From: JARFPW01 sp035464655
GTDB lineage: Bacteria > Gemmatimonadota > Gemmatimonadetes > Palauibacterales > Palauibacteraceae
Assembly (NCBI GenBank): GCA_035464655.1
Contig: DATHRZ010000044.1
Coordinates: 62,001-126,000, forward strand
Reading direction: 5' to 3'
Length of the DNA: 64,000 bases
Both the position numbers and the translations under genes were made by a program. Every line of letters begins with the position of its first letter. Positions within the stretch are counted from its first letter, which is position 1. Below, piece after piece: positions 17,297-25,221 of this stretch. Below the pieces are notes generated by a model. The model was not told the DNA's origin, made no database searches, and saw only the letters and a list, made by a program, of their open reading frames with translations.

Positions 17297-18640
17297 GTGC
17301 GGGTGATCCACGTCGTGACCGCCTTCCCGCGGCACGCGGAGGACCCGATCACGCCCTGGCTTGTCGAGCTGGTACGGCGCCAGCGGGCGGAGGGGCTCGA
17401 CGCGTCGCTGCTCGCACCCGCCTATCGCGGGGGCCCGGCATCCGAGGCGACCGGCCTTCCCGTGCGCCGCTTTCGGTATGCCCCCGCTCCGATCGAGATG
17501 CTCACCCACGACGAGACGGTGCCCGATCGGTTGCGCGGGGCGCCCCTCCATGCTCTGCTCCTCCCTCCGTACCTGCTCGGCGGCATGCTGGCGGCGTGGC
17601 GGATCGGACGGCGGAACCCGCCGGACGTCGTCCACGTGCACTGGCCGATGCCACATGCCCTGTTCGGGGCGGCCCTCCGGCGCGCCTCCGGCGGCCGCAG
17701 CGCTGTCGTGTGCTCCTACTACAGCGTAGAGGTCCACTGGGTGCGCTCCCGTCTCCCGTTTCTCCTGCCGTTCCTTCGCTGGACGACCAGGACGGCCGAT
17801 GAGGTGACGGCGATTTCGACCTCGACGGCGGCCGCGGTCCGCTCGTTGGTCGAGCGCCCCGTCGCCGTGATCCCGTACGGCGCCGCCCTGGCGGACGACG
17901 GCGACCGCCCCCCGAGGGAGGCGTTCGCGGGACCGGACGACGAGCCCGTTCGCGTGCTGTTCGTGGGCCGGCTGGTCGAGCGGAAGGGCGTCGAGGTGCT
18001 CGTGCGCGCCATCGCGGAAGGTCGAGAGAAGTTCGCCCGCCCCGTGGAGCTGCGAATCGTCGGGACCGGAGAGTGGGCGCCGAAAATCGAGGCCGCCATC
18101 GCGGGGGCCGGGCTCGATACCACGGCCGTCGAGCGGAGCGCCGGGGGTAGCTCTCGGGGACCCTGTGAAAATGAATTTTCACAGGGTGCCGCCGCCTCGT
18201 CGATACAGCCCCGGAAGCCACGTCGACCGGGCGTGCGCGCCCGGCTTCTCGGCCGCCTGTCCGACGCGGAGCTGCGGCGCGAGTACGTGGCGGCCGACGT
18301 CCTCGTGTTGCCGGCCGTTCGCGACGCCAAGGGCGACACCGAGGGCCTGGGGGTCGTGCTCCTCGAGGCGCTGCGTTTCGAACGGCCGGTGATCGGAAGC
18401 GACATCGGGGGAATTCCCGACATCATCCGACACGGCGAGACCGGCCTCCTCTGTCCTCCGGGGGACCCCGGGGCCCTGGCCGACGCGCTGGCACGGCTGA
18501 TCCGGAATCCCGGCGAAGCGCGTGAGCTCGCGCGCCGCGGTCGCGCCCATGCGGCGGCGACGTTCGGCTGGGACGGGGTCGTCGGCGCGACGTCGGCGGC
18601 CTACGAGCGGGCCATAGAGGTACGCGGAACGAGCGCATGA
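17297..18640 (+). CDS. Family 4 (GT-B) glycosyltransferase with an in-frame palindromic insertion
   Basis: A 447-residue glycosyltransferase. The N-terminal half begins MRVIHVVTAFPRHAEDPI; the C-terminal donor-binding half has RVLFVGRLVERKGVEVL, the nucleotide-sugar motif EGLGVVLLEALRFERPVIGSD and GIPDIIRHGETGLL. Between the strand ending ELRIVGTGEWAPKIEAAIAG and the expected LLGRLSDAELRREY there are roughly 40 unexpected residues (about 280-315) encoded around a 28-bp perfect palindrome at 18160-18187. The frame remains open. The GTG start at 17297 lies 7 bp after the GT2 stop. It probably builds a surface polysaccharide; sugar specificity is unknown. Confidence 0.86.
   Translation: MRVIHVVTAFPRHAEDPITPWLVELVRRQRAEGLDASLLAPAYRGGPASEATGLPVRRFRYAPAPIEMLTHDETVPDRLRGAPLHALLLPPYLLGGMLAAWRIGRRNPPDVVHVHWPMPHALFGAALRRASGGRSAVVCSYYSVEVHWVRSRLPFLLPFLRWTTRTADEVTAISTSTAAAVRSLVERPVAVIPYGAALADDGDRPPREAFAGPDDEPVRVLFVGRLVERKGVEVLVRAIAEGREKFARPVELRIVGTGEWAPKIEAAIAGAGLDTTAVERSAGGSSRGPCENEFSQGAAASSIQPRKPRRPGVRARLLGRLSDAELRREYVAADVLVLPAVRDAKGDTEGLGVVLLEALRFERPVIGSDIGGIPDIIRHGETGLLCPPGDPGALADALARLIRNPGEARELARRGRAHAAATFGWDGVVGATSAAYERAIEVRGTSA
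18141..18214 (+). repeat. Palindromic element inserted in frame in the GT4 gene
   Basis: The core is a perfect inverted repeat: ACCCTGTGAAAAT at 18160-18172 and ATTTTCACAGGGT at 18175-18187, separated by GA. It is AT-rich within a very GC-rich gene. CCGGGG at 18141-18146 and CCCCGG at 18209-18214 may be outer arms, but the intervening arms match poorly. The extra protein segment matches no part of the GT4 fold that I recognise. It resembles the behaviour of small palindromic elements that invade coding sequences in frame. No second copy is seen in this window. Confidence 0.6.
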
Positions 18641-18725
18641 AGCTTCCCGCTCCGCCGCCGGTTGGCTACCTTCGGGGCCGATCGGACGAAGTGCCGCATT
18701 CCCGCCGTATCGGAGCAGACCCCGC

Positions 18726-21062
18726 ATGACCAGGAAGCTTCCCACATCGCCGCTCGCGTGGTTCGCGCTCGCGAGCGCGCTGGTGACCGCCTGGCTGTAC
18801 CGCGCGTTCATTTTCGATCCCGACGTGATGCTGTTCGGCCAGGAGATGATCGACCAGTCGTGGCAGCTCCGCGAGTTCGCCGTCGAGGAAGTGAAAGCGG
18901 GACGCGGCGTGCCGCTGTGGAATCCCTACCTGTTCGGCGGACTGCCGTACGTGGCAATCCTGCCGGGCCCCGTGTTCTATCCGACCACGGCCCTCTACTT
19001 CGTCATGCCCCTGTTTCGAGCGATCGGCTGGACCTTCGTCCTCCATACCTGGCTGGCCGGCCTGTTCGCGTATTTCGCGGCCCGCTCGCTGAAGCTGAGC
19101 CGGTCGGCCGCCGTCGTGACCGGCTTCGCGTTCATGCTCTCCGGTTTCGTCGTTTCGATGAACGAGGCCGGGCACGACGGCCGCATGTTCGCCATGGTGC
19201 TGATTCCCCTGGCGTTCGGCCTGCTGGAGCGGGGCCTTCAGGCGCGCAGGCTTCACTGGTTTCTCGGCATGGGCCTCGTCGTGGCTTGCCAGATCTTCAC
19301 ACCGCACCTCCAGAGCATGTACTTCTCGTCGCTCGCTCTGTCGCTCTATGCCCTGGTACGGGTGATCTGGATCGCACGGGACGAGGGCGACTGGCGGCCC
19401 GCGAGCCGGACCTTCGGCTATTTCGCGCTCGGGTTCGCGGCGGCGGCGGCGATCGGGATGGGGCAACTCCTGCCCAATCTGGAACTGAGACCGATCGCCG
19501 TACGGGGCGGCGGAGAGACCGGGTACGCCTTCGCCTCGTCCTGGGCGATGCCCCCGCAGGAGCTAGCGGGCTTCGTCCTCCCCGACCTGATCGGGTCGCT
19601 CGGCACTTACTGGGGGAGTAACCCGTTCAAGCAGCACACCGAGTACCTCGGGATCGTTCCGGCCGCGCTCGCGGTCATCGGGCTCACCGGCTTTCGAAGG
19701 GACCGGCGCGTGGGGCTGATCGGCGGGATCGCCCTCCTGTGCATCCTTTACGCGCTCGGCGCCGCGACCCCCGTTCACCGGATCGCCTATGCCGTCGTGC
19801 CGGTGATCCGGGAGCTCCGGGCTGCGTCGCTGATGCTCGGGCCCGCCTGCTTTTTCGCCGCGCTTCTCGCGGGCTTCGGCTGGCAGCGCGTGCTGGACGC
19901 GCGGGCGGGAACGGAGAGTACGTCCGGCGGCGCGATCGGCTGGGGATGGGTCGTGGGGCTGTCGGCCCCCGTTCTGCTTCTCGGGCTCGGGGCGGCCCTG
20001 GCCCCGGAGGGGCTCGTGCGATGGGTCCACACGAGCTGGTTCCCGGCGGGCTGGCCGCAGTATCCCGACGCCGGGGCTATCGGGATCCTGAGGGCGAGCG
20101 GCTGGCTGCTGCTCGGTGTCTGGAGTTCGGTGCTCGTGCTGGCATATGGCGTGGCCGAGCGGCGCCTGCCGAAGCAGGTCGTCGTGGCCGTCCTTCTCCT
20201 GCTCGTCCTCGACCTCGCCCGGGTTGACGATCGCTACATCCGCACGATACCGCCGGCCGCCGCGTTCGCCCCCGACGAGCTTCAGCAGGAGCTCGGCGAC
20301 GCGCTCGACCCCGTCGCCCGGGTGTTTCCGCTGCGCGAGCAGGGGGGCTACGCGCCGAACGACATGATGCTGCACGACATCCGTTCGGTGACCGGGATGC
20401 AGAACTTCCGGCTCGAGTGGACGGACCGGCTGATCGGAGGGCCGGGCTACGAGAACCTGATGGCGGCGCCCGCGCTGTGGCCCGTGCTTGACGTCGACTA
20501 CGTGATCACCCGACAGCAGGTGGAGACGCCGCTGCTCGAGGCCGGGCCCTCGGGGCCGCGGGGCACGGCATGGCGCGTGCTGGCCGACGGTCCGCACGCC
20601 TGGTTTCCGGCCCGTGTGGAAGCTGAAACCGATCCCACGGCCGCCTTGCAGCGCCTGGCGGCACGGCCCGATCCCGCCACCTTCGCCCTCGTCGCGGGCA
20701 CGGTCGACGGTGTCGATGACGGTGGCTCGCTGCCGGCGGCGGGGCAGGGGAGAGCGCGCGTGACGTCATTCACGCCCAACGAAGTCGTGCTCGACGTCGA
20801 GGCAGAGCAGGGCGGGCTGCTCGTGGTCAGCGAGATCTACCATCCGAACTGGCGGGCGAGCGTGGACGACGCCGAGGTCCCGGTTCATCGGGTCGATATC
20901 GCCCTGCGCGGCGTCGAGGTCCCGGCAGGCAGCCACCAGCTTCGGTTCACGTACACGGCCGGGGCGGTCCGCTGGGGTCTGCTCGTGGGCCTGCTCGCCC
21001 TGTTGGCCTGCCTGGTCGTGATCGGCACCTCCGTGCGGCGGCATGGCGCCGTGCCTCGATGA
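18726..21062 (+). CDS. YfhO-like multispanning membrane protein, probable glycosyltransferase-associated
   Basis: A 778-residue protein with about a dozen hydrophobic segments in the first 480 residues. It carries the family-like loop GRGVPLWNPYLFGGLPYVAILP (about 60-80) and a C-terminal soluble domain rich in beta-strands (about 550-740), followed by a last helix. This is the layout of YfhO/GT-C-like proteins implicated in glycosylating lipoteichoic acid or other envelope polymers. The ATG at 18726 has GGAG at 18713-18716 and follows an 85-bp gap (18641-18725) in which only a weak TACCTT (18667) resembles a -10. The stop overlaps the next gene (ATGA). Confidence 0.75.
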   Translation: MTRKLPTSPLAWFALASALVTAWLYRAFIFDPDVMLFGQEMIDQSWQLREFAVEEVKAGRGVPLWNPYLFGGLPYVAILPGPVFYPTTALYFVMPLFRAIGWTFVLHTWLAGLFAYFAARSLKLSRSAAVVTGFAFMLSGFVVSMNEAGHDGRMFAMVLIPLAFGLLERGLQARRLHWFLGMGLVVACQIFTPHLQSMYFSSLALSLYALVRVIWIARDEGDWRPASRTFGYFALGFAAAAAIGMGQLLPNLELRPIAVRGGGETGYAFASSWAMPPQELAGFVLPDLIGSLGTYWGSNPFKQHTEYLGIVPAALAVIGLTGFRRDRRVGLIGGIALLCILYALGAATPVHRIAYAVVPVIRELRAASLMLGPACFFAALLAGFGWQRVLDARAGTESTSGGAIGWGWVVGLSAPVLLLGLGAALAPEGLVRWVHTSWFPAGWPQYPDAGAIGILRASGWLLLGVWSSVLVLAYGVAERRLPKQVVVAVLLLLVLDLARVDDRYIRTIPPAAAFAPDELQQELGDALDPVARVFPLREQGGYAPNDMMLHDIRSVTGMQNFRLEWTDRLIGGPGYENLMAAPALWPVLDVDYVITRQQVETPLLEAGPSGPRGTAWRVLADGPHAWFPARVEAETDPTAALQRLAARPDPATFALVAGTVDGVDDGGSLPAAGQGRARVTSFTPNEVVLDVEAEQGGLLVVSEIYHPNWRASVDDAEVPVHRVDIALRGVEVPAGSHQLRFTYTAGAVRWGLLVGLLALLACLVVIGTSVRRHGAVPR

Positions 21063-22078
21063 TGCCTGGTTCATCGCACCGCTCGTCTGTCTCCGTGGCC
21101 ATGAAGGTCGCGGGCCTCGTCTTCACGGTAGCCGCCCTCGCGTTCGCCGCCGTCCTCGTGGTCCGCCACGGCGGCGACCTCGCCGGTCAGTGGGCGGATC
21201 TTCGGGCCGCGGGCTGGCGGCCACGACCGGGCTGGCTGGTCGCGGCGCTCGTGGTGGCGACCGCGAACCTGTTTCTCCTCGGCGGCGCATGGATTCGGCT
21301 GCTCAGAGAGTTCGGCGGGACGATCGGCTACACCGAGGGAATGCGGGTCTGGACCTGGACGAATCTCGGCCGCTATCTACCGGGGAGGATATGGCAGCTC
21401 TCGGCGCTGACCTTTTACCTGCGGGAGAAGCGGCAGATCGGCGGCATCGGCCTCGGATCCAACCTCACCCTGCAGGTCCTGCTGCTCGCGATCGGGGCGG
21501 CCGTCGCGTTCGCGGTGCTCGGCCTCCGGCTGGCGGAGGGGAGGGTGGCCCTGGCGGGCGCGGCGCTCGTCGTCACGGGCCTCGCGCTCGTCGTGGCGCT
21601 CCGCCCTTCGATGGTGGCGCGGCTGTCCGCCTGGATGGGGGGACTGATGGGCGAACCCGACCTGACGGTGCATCCGCGCCGTGCCGCCCTGTGGGAAGCT
21701 GCCGGTATCGTCCTGCTTTCGTGGTTCGTGAACGGCCTGGGCCTGTGGCTGCTGTGGCGGGGCGTCGGCGCATCGGCCGGCCCCGATCCATGGTTCTGGA
21801 CCGGAGCGTTCGCGGCGGCGTATCTGACGGGATACGTGGCCCTGTTCGCGCCCGCCGGGCTCGTCGTGCGGGAGGCGTCGCTCGCGCTGGTGCTCGTCAG
21901 CTTCGGGGGCATCGGGGCCGCCGGCGCCGCCGGCATCTCGATCGTGGCGCGTTTGCTGGCCATCGGCTCCGAACTTGCGGCTGCCGGCCTGGCTCAGCTG
22001 CTGCCCGTCGGGCCGACAGGGGACGTGGTGCCGGTGACGCACGACACGGGAACGGAAGGGGAGAGATCATCGCAGTGA
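21059..22078 (+). CDS. Lysylphosphatidylglycerol synthase-type (UPF0104/AglD-like) transmembrane protein
   Basis: A 339-residue integral membrane protein with roughly eight hydrophobic helices and the family landmarks WTWTNLGRYLPGRIWQL (about 100-116) and GYVALFAPAGLVVREASL (about 262-280). This domain occurs as the flippase part of MprF and alone near glycosyltransferases, where it is thought to move lipid-linked intermediates. It sits between a YfhO-like protein and a DPM1-like transferase, consistent with lipid-linked sugar handling. There is no aminoacyl-transferase domain. Both ends overlap neighbours by 4 bp. Confidence 0.78.
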   Translation: MMPGSSHRSSVSVAMKVAGLVFTVAALAFAAVLVVRHGGDLAGQWADLRAAGWRPRPGWLVAALVVATANLFLLGGAWIRLLREFGGTIGYTEGMRVWTWTNLGRYLPGRIWQLSALTFYLREKRQIGGIGLGSNLTLQVLLLAIGAAVAFAVLGLRLAEGRVALAGAALVVTGLALVVALRPSMVARLSAWMGGLMGEPDLTVHPRRAALWEAAGIVLLSWFVNGLGLWLLWRGVGASAGPDPWFWTGAFAAAYLTGYVALFAPAGLVVREASLALVLVSFGGIGAAGAAGISIVARLLAIGSELAAAGLAQLLPVGPTGDVVPVTHDTGTEGERSSQ

Positions 22079-22815
22079 CCGAGAGCCGAACCACCGCGAG
22101 ACGGGCGCTGGTCGTCATGCCCACCTACAACGAGGCCGAGTCGCTGGGCGAACTCGTGCCACGGGTCCTCGTCCAGGATCCGCGCATCGACGTCCTCGTC
22201 ATCGACGACGCCTCGCCCGACGGGACCGGCGCCATCGCCGATGACCTGGCAGCCCACGACGAGCGCGTGCAGGTCGTCCACCGCGAGGGAAAGCTGGGAC
22301 TCGGCACCGCCTACCTGCGGGGGTTCCGCTACGGGCTCGAGCGAGGGTACGACTATCTGCTCGAGATGGACTCCGACCTGTCGCACGACCCGAAGTACCT
22401 GCCCGACCTGCTCGCCGCCGTCGACGACGGGGCAGACCTGGCGATCGGTTCGCGCTACGTGCGCGGCGTGAACGTGATCAACTGGCCGATGTCGCGTCTG
22501 CTGCTGTCGTACTATGCGAACAAGTACGCGCGCTGGGTAACGGGTCTTCCGCTCACCGACGCCACGAGCGGCTTCAAATGCTTCCGGCGCCGCGCGCTCG
22601 AGGCGATCGACTTCGAACGCGTGGGGTCGACGGGGTACGCGTTTCAGATCGAGATGGACTTCCGGGCCTGGAAGGCCGGCATGAAGCTGGTCGAGGTGCC
22701 GATCGTGTTCACCGACCGCGACCGGGGCGAGAGCAAGATGTCGGGGGCGATCGTTCGCGAAGCGATCTGGCGCGTGTGGGCGCTCAGGTTGAAGTCGCTG
22801 TTCCGCCGTCTGTAA
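22075..22815 (+). CDS. Polyprenol monophosphomannose synthase-like family 2 glycosyltransferase
   Basis: A 246-residue single-domain GT-A enzyme closely patterned on DPM1: VVMPTYNEAESLGEL, VLVIDDASPDGTGAIAD, the metal site MDSDLSHDP, GSRYVRG and DATSGFKCFRRRAL. Unlike the GT2 protein encoded at 16225 it lacks C-terminal helices. It would make a polyprenyl-phosphate-linked hexose for use by membrane glycosyltransferases such as the neighbouring YfhO-like protein (inference). The GTG start overlaps the previous stop (GTGA). It is the last plus-strand gene before the convergent minus-strand block. Confidence 0.86.
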   Translation: MTESRTTARRALVVMPTYNEAESLGELVPRVLVQDPRIDVLVIDDASPDGTGAIADDLAAHDERVQVVHREGKLGLGTAYLRGFRYGLERGYDYLLEMDSDLSHDPKYLPDLLAAVDDGADLAIGSRYVRGVNVINWPMSRLLLSYYANKYARWVTGLPLTDATSGFKCFRRRALEAIDFERVGSTGYAFQIEMDFRAWKAGMKLVEVPIVFTDRDRGESKMSGAIVREAIWRVWALRLKSLFRRL

Positions 22816-22837
22816 GCCACCCGCCATCTGCCGTTGC

Positions 22838-22852
22838 CGCCGGCACCCGGCG
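22838..22852. terminator. Short GC stem between convergent genes
   Basis: CGCCGG and CCGGCG pair around a CAC loop in the 41-bp space between the DPM1-like gene and the end of chrA. The stem has only six pairs and no T-run follows on either strand. A role as a shared terminator is possible from position alone. Confidence 0.2.
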
Positions 22853-22856
22853 TCCG

Positions 22857-24098
22857 TCACACCCAGCCATACAACAGCCAGCCGAGCACGGCGCCGCCGG
22901 CCACCAGCCAGGCGGCGTTCACCCGGTAGACGAGCGCGAGCACGGTGGCCAGGGCGGCGATGACCCAGGCCGGCCATGCGACGAGCGTTCCGACACCGAG
23001 CTCGATCGTCACGGCCACCATCAGCGCGACGGCCGCGACGTTCACGGCATCGAGGAAGGCCGACAACCACACCGATTCCCGCAGCCTGGGAATCAGTGGA
23101 TTGAGGATCAACACGAAGAAGAACGAGGGCAGGAAGATCCCCAGCGTCGCGACGGCTGCGCCCGGGACGCCCTCGACCACGTACCCGATGAACGTCGCGG
23201 TCGAAAGCACGGGGCCGGGGGTTAACTGTCCGATCGCGATCGCGTCGAGCAGTTGTGGCTGCGTGAGCCAGCCGTAGTCCTGTACGAGGCCTCCCTCGAG
23301 GAAGGCGACGAGCACGTAGCCCGATCCATACAGGATCGCGCCGATCTTGAGGAAAAAGAAAAACAGTTTCCACAGCGAGACCGCCGTGACCGCGCCGGCG
23401 CCCCCCACGACCACGCCAGCAACGCCCGTGGCACGGGTCGCGCCCGCCCCGATGCCCGCCGACGGCCGCAGGAACAGGATGGGCACGAGGGCGCCCGCGG
23501 TGCGCGAGCTGTCGTAGCCGCCGGCGCGCAACCACAGCGTGCCGAGCAGCCCACCCGCCAGCAGGGCCCACACCTCGTCGAGTCCGCCCAGGACGGCAGC
23601 CGCGACGCCGAGGCCGAGGACGCCGAAGCGCCAGCCCTTTACGGCGGTCCGGCCGAGTTTCCACACGGCGCCGAGAATCACGGCGATGACGGCCGGCTTG
23701 ATACCGTAGAGGAAGGGTTCGACTTCGGGCAGACTGCCATAGCCGACGTACAGCCAGGCGAAACCTCCGGTGACGAGAACTGCCGGCAGGATGAAGCAGG
23801 CGCCTGCCGTGAACAGGCCCTTCCACCCGGCGCGCTCGAAGCCGATGTGCATCGTCATCTCGGTCGAGTTCGGGCCCGGGATGAGGTTCGTCGCGCCCAC
23901 GAGGTCGAGAAAGTGCTGGCGCGACAGCCAGCCGCGCCGCGTCACGACCTCGTCTTCGAGCATCGCGATGTGTGCCGCCGGTCCACCGAAGGCGATGATG
24001 CCGAGCTTCAGGAAGAGACGGGCGAGCTCACCGAGGGGCCCGCGAGGCGTGCCGGGTGCGGGATCGGCGCTGTCGGGATTCTTCGCGTCGTCGCTCAC
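22857..24098 (-). CDS. chrA: ChrA-type chromate transporter
   Basis: A 413-residue inner-membrane protein of the CHR family with two homologous halves. The N-terminal half has LFLKLGIIAFGGPAAHIAML and GATNLIPGPNSTEM; the C-terminal half repeats the pattern as FLKIGAILYGSGYVLVAFL and AIGQLTPGPVLSTATFIGY. Chromate ion transporters export chromate in the best-studied members, though many homologues have unknown substrates. The start is GTG 24098; no ribosome site is obvious. It is the final gene of the minus-strand block and probably has its own promoter at about 24157-24184. Confidence 0.9.
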   Translation of the reverse strand: MSDDAKNPDSADPAPGTPRGPLGELARLFLKLGIIAFGGPAAHIAMLEDEVVTRRGWLSRQHFLDLVGATNLIPGPNSTEMTMHIGFERAGWKGLFTAGACFILPAVLVTGGFAWLYVGYGSLPEVEPFLYGIKPAVIAVILGAVWKLGRTAVKGWRFGVLGLGVAAAVLGGLDEVWALLAGGLLGTLWLRAGGYDSSRTAGALVPILFLRPSAGIGAGATRATGVAGVVVGGAGAVTAVSLWKLFFFFLKIGAILYGSGYVLVAFLEGGLVQDYGWLTQPQLLDAIAIGQLTPGPVLSTATFIGYVVEGVPGAAVATLGIFLPSFFFVLILNPLIPRLRESVWLSAFLDAVNVAAVALMVAVTIELGVGTLVAWPAWVIAALATVLALVYRVNAAWLVAGGAVLGWLLYGWV

Positions 24099-24156
24099 GC
24101 GGGGGAGTGCCGGGGACCGGGAGGAGAATGGGAGGATTTCGCGCTAGTTAACATAA

Positions 24157-24184
24157 GATATATTATGCGCCATACTGCGCCCAA
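24157..24184 (-). promoter_or_regulatory. Possible promoter for chrA
   Basis: On the minus strand TTGGGC (24184-24179) is followed after 16 bp by TATATC (24162-24157), inside an AT-rich island that contrasts with the surrounding DNA. Transcription would begin about 50 nt before the chrA GTG. Matches to consensus are partial, so this is a low-confidence placement. Confidence 0.3.
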
Positions 24185-24208
24185 CGCCCACAAAAGCTCC
24201 AGAACCCG

Positions 24209-24233
24209 GCGTCCCGCCAAGCCCCCGGGACGC
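24209..24233 (-). terminator. Candidate terminator hairpin after the YfgM-like gene
   Basis: GCGTCCCG (24209-24216) and CGGGACGC (24226-24233) form an 8-bp GC stem with a 9-nt loop, 29 bp beyond the stop of the TPR membrane protein. On the minus strand a CTTTTG run appears about 14 nt after the stem, further than ideal. It may separate that gene from chrA. Confidence 0.35.
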
Positions 24234-24262
24234 TCGGCCCCCGGCGCCCCCCGGGTCCGGCG

Positions 24263-25051
24263 TCACTCCGCCGGCGGCGTCGACTCCTCGGGTGCCTGTT
24301 CGCCGACCGCCGGTTCGGCCGAAGGCTCCGTGCTTGTCCCGGTGGCGGCCGGCAACGACGGCGGCGGCAACTCGGCCGCCGCGCGCGCCCGAACTTCGCC
24401 GAGCTTCACGCCGTAGAGCTCTGCCTGTTCACCCGCCCCGGCGTCCTCGGCCGCGGCCAGCGCCGCGTAGATCGCTTCGGCCTCCTCGTACTCGCCGGCG
24501 TACGTGTGAATCCGGGCACGAGCCGCCCGGGCCCGGCGACGCTGAAACTCGTGCGGCGCGGCCGCGGCCAGGCGCTCGTACCAGCGGGCGGCCGCCGCGA
24601 GGTCGCCGCGCTGCTCTTCGGCGACGGCAACCATCCAGGCCGCGTTGTAGCCGAGCGGATGATCGTCGGGATCGACGACGGGTTCGGCCACCCGGATCGC
24701 TGCGTCGGCGTCGCCCCTCTGCAATTCCATCTCCGCCAGCAGGAGCCGGGCCTCGTCGCCCTGCGGCGTGGAGCCGAACTGCTCGATGTAGGCCGAGAGC
24801 TCCGAACGAAGTTCGTCGGGTGCCGCCCTCTGGCTCACGATGCGGATTTCGTCGAGGCGAACGGCCGCCCGTTCCGCGAGATCGGCCCGATAGTTCAGGT
24901 AGATGACCGCGCCCGCCCCGATCGCGAAAATCGCCAGGCCGGCCAGGATCGCGAGCTGACGGTTCTTCTCCGCCCACGCCGTCACCGCCGCGATCCGCCC
25001 CATGATGCGGTCTTCGGTATCTACCTGACTTCTGTCTCCGCCCTTTGCCAT
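24263..25051 (-). CDS. Single-pass membrane protein with TPR-like domain (YfgM-like)
   Basis: A 262-residue protein. One transmembrane helix (LAILAGLAIFAIGAGAVIYL, about 33-52) is followed by TPR-like helical repeats (about 90-225; GDEARLLLAEMELQRGDADA, AAARWYERLAAAAPHEFQRR) and a proline/glutamate-rich tail. The arrangement resembles YfgM/DUF2133 periplasmic chaperone-associated proteins, but the tail is unusual. ATG 25051 is preceded by AT-rich DNA. A promoter-like TAGACA-16-TATTAT overlaps that ATG, so Met17 (25003) is a serious alternative start. The specific function is unknown. Confidence 0.7.
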   Translation of the reverse strand: MAKGGDRSQVDTEDRIMGRIAAVTAWAEKNRQLAILAGLAIFAIGAGAVIYLNYRADLAERAAVRLDEIRIVSQRAAPDELRSELSAYIEQFGSTPQGDEARLLLAEMELQRGDADAAIRVAEPVVDPDDHPLGYNAAWMVAVAEEQRGDLAAAARWYERLAAAAPHEFQRRRARAARARIHTYAGEYEEAEAIYAALAAAEDAGAGEQAELYGVKLGEVRARAAAELPPPSLPAATGTSTEPSAEPAVGEQAPEESTPPAE

Positions 25052-25083
25052 AATATACCAGTTTAAATAAGTGTCTATAAATG

Positions 25084-25120
25084 ATTACGGTGCATGTAGT
25101 TAGCACGACATGCACCGAAT
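25084..25120. repeat. Imperfect inverted repeat (hairpin or operator) upstream of the YfgM-like gene
   Basis: GGTGCATGT (25089-25097) and ACATGCACC (25108-25116) are perfect inverted arms around a 10-nt spacer. The match extends outward to ATT-CGGTGCATGT and ACATGCACCGAAT with a single bulged A at 25087. It lies in the 170-bp gap 25052-25221 between the YqaA-like and YfgM-like genes, next to an AT-rich stretch. No T-run follows on either strand. It could be a regulator-binding site or part of a bipartite terminator. Confidence 0.5.
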
Positions 25121-25135
25121 GCGAGCCGGGCTCGC
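25121..25135. repeat. Second adjacent inverted repeat
   Basis: GCGAGCC (25121-25127) and GGCTCGC (25129-25135) are perfect inverted arms around a single G, directly abutting the imperfect palindrome at 25084-25120. The two in tandem mark the boundary where the long minus-strand gene string ends. Termination or regulation is inferred from position only. Confidence 0.4.
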
Positions 25136-25221
25136 GTGGCGTCCTGCCTCTCCGCGAGGCGCCCGCCGACCCGCAAACTGCCCGGGTGCCCCCCGTTCGT
25201 CAACGAAACGAGCGTCGGGGT

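Noticed and set aside
18160..18187. The palindrome in the GT4 gene as a transcription terminator.
   Set aside because: It lies in the middle of an intact coding sequence with essential GT4 motifs after it and has no following T-run, so insertion in the coding sequence is a better explanation.
17297..18640. A frameshift or pseudogene in the GT4 gene because of the abnormal internal segment.
   Set aside because: The reading frame stays open through the insertion and the donor-binding motifs continue in the same frame.
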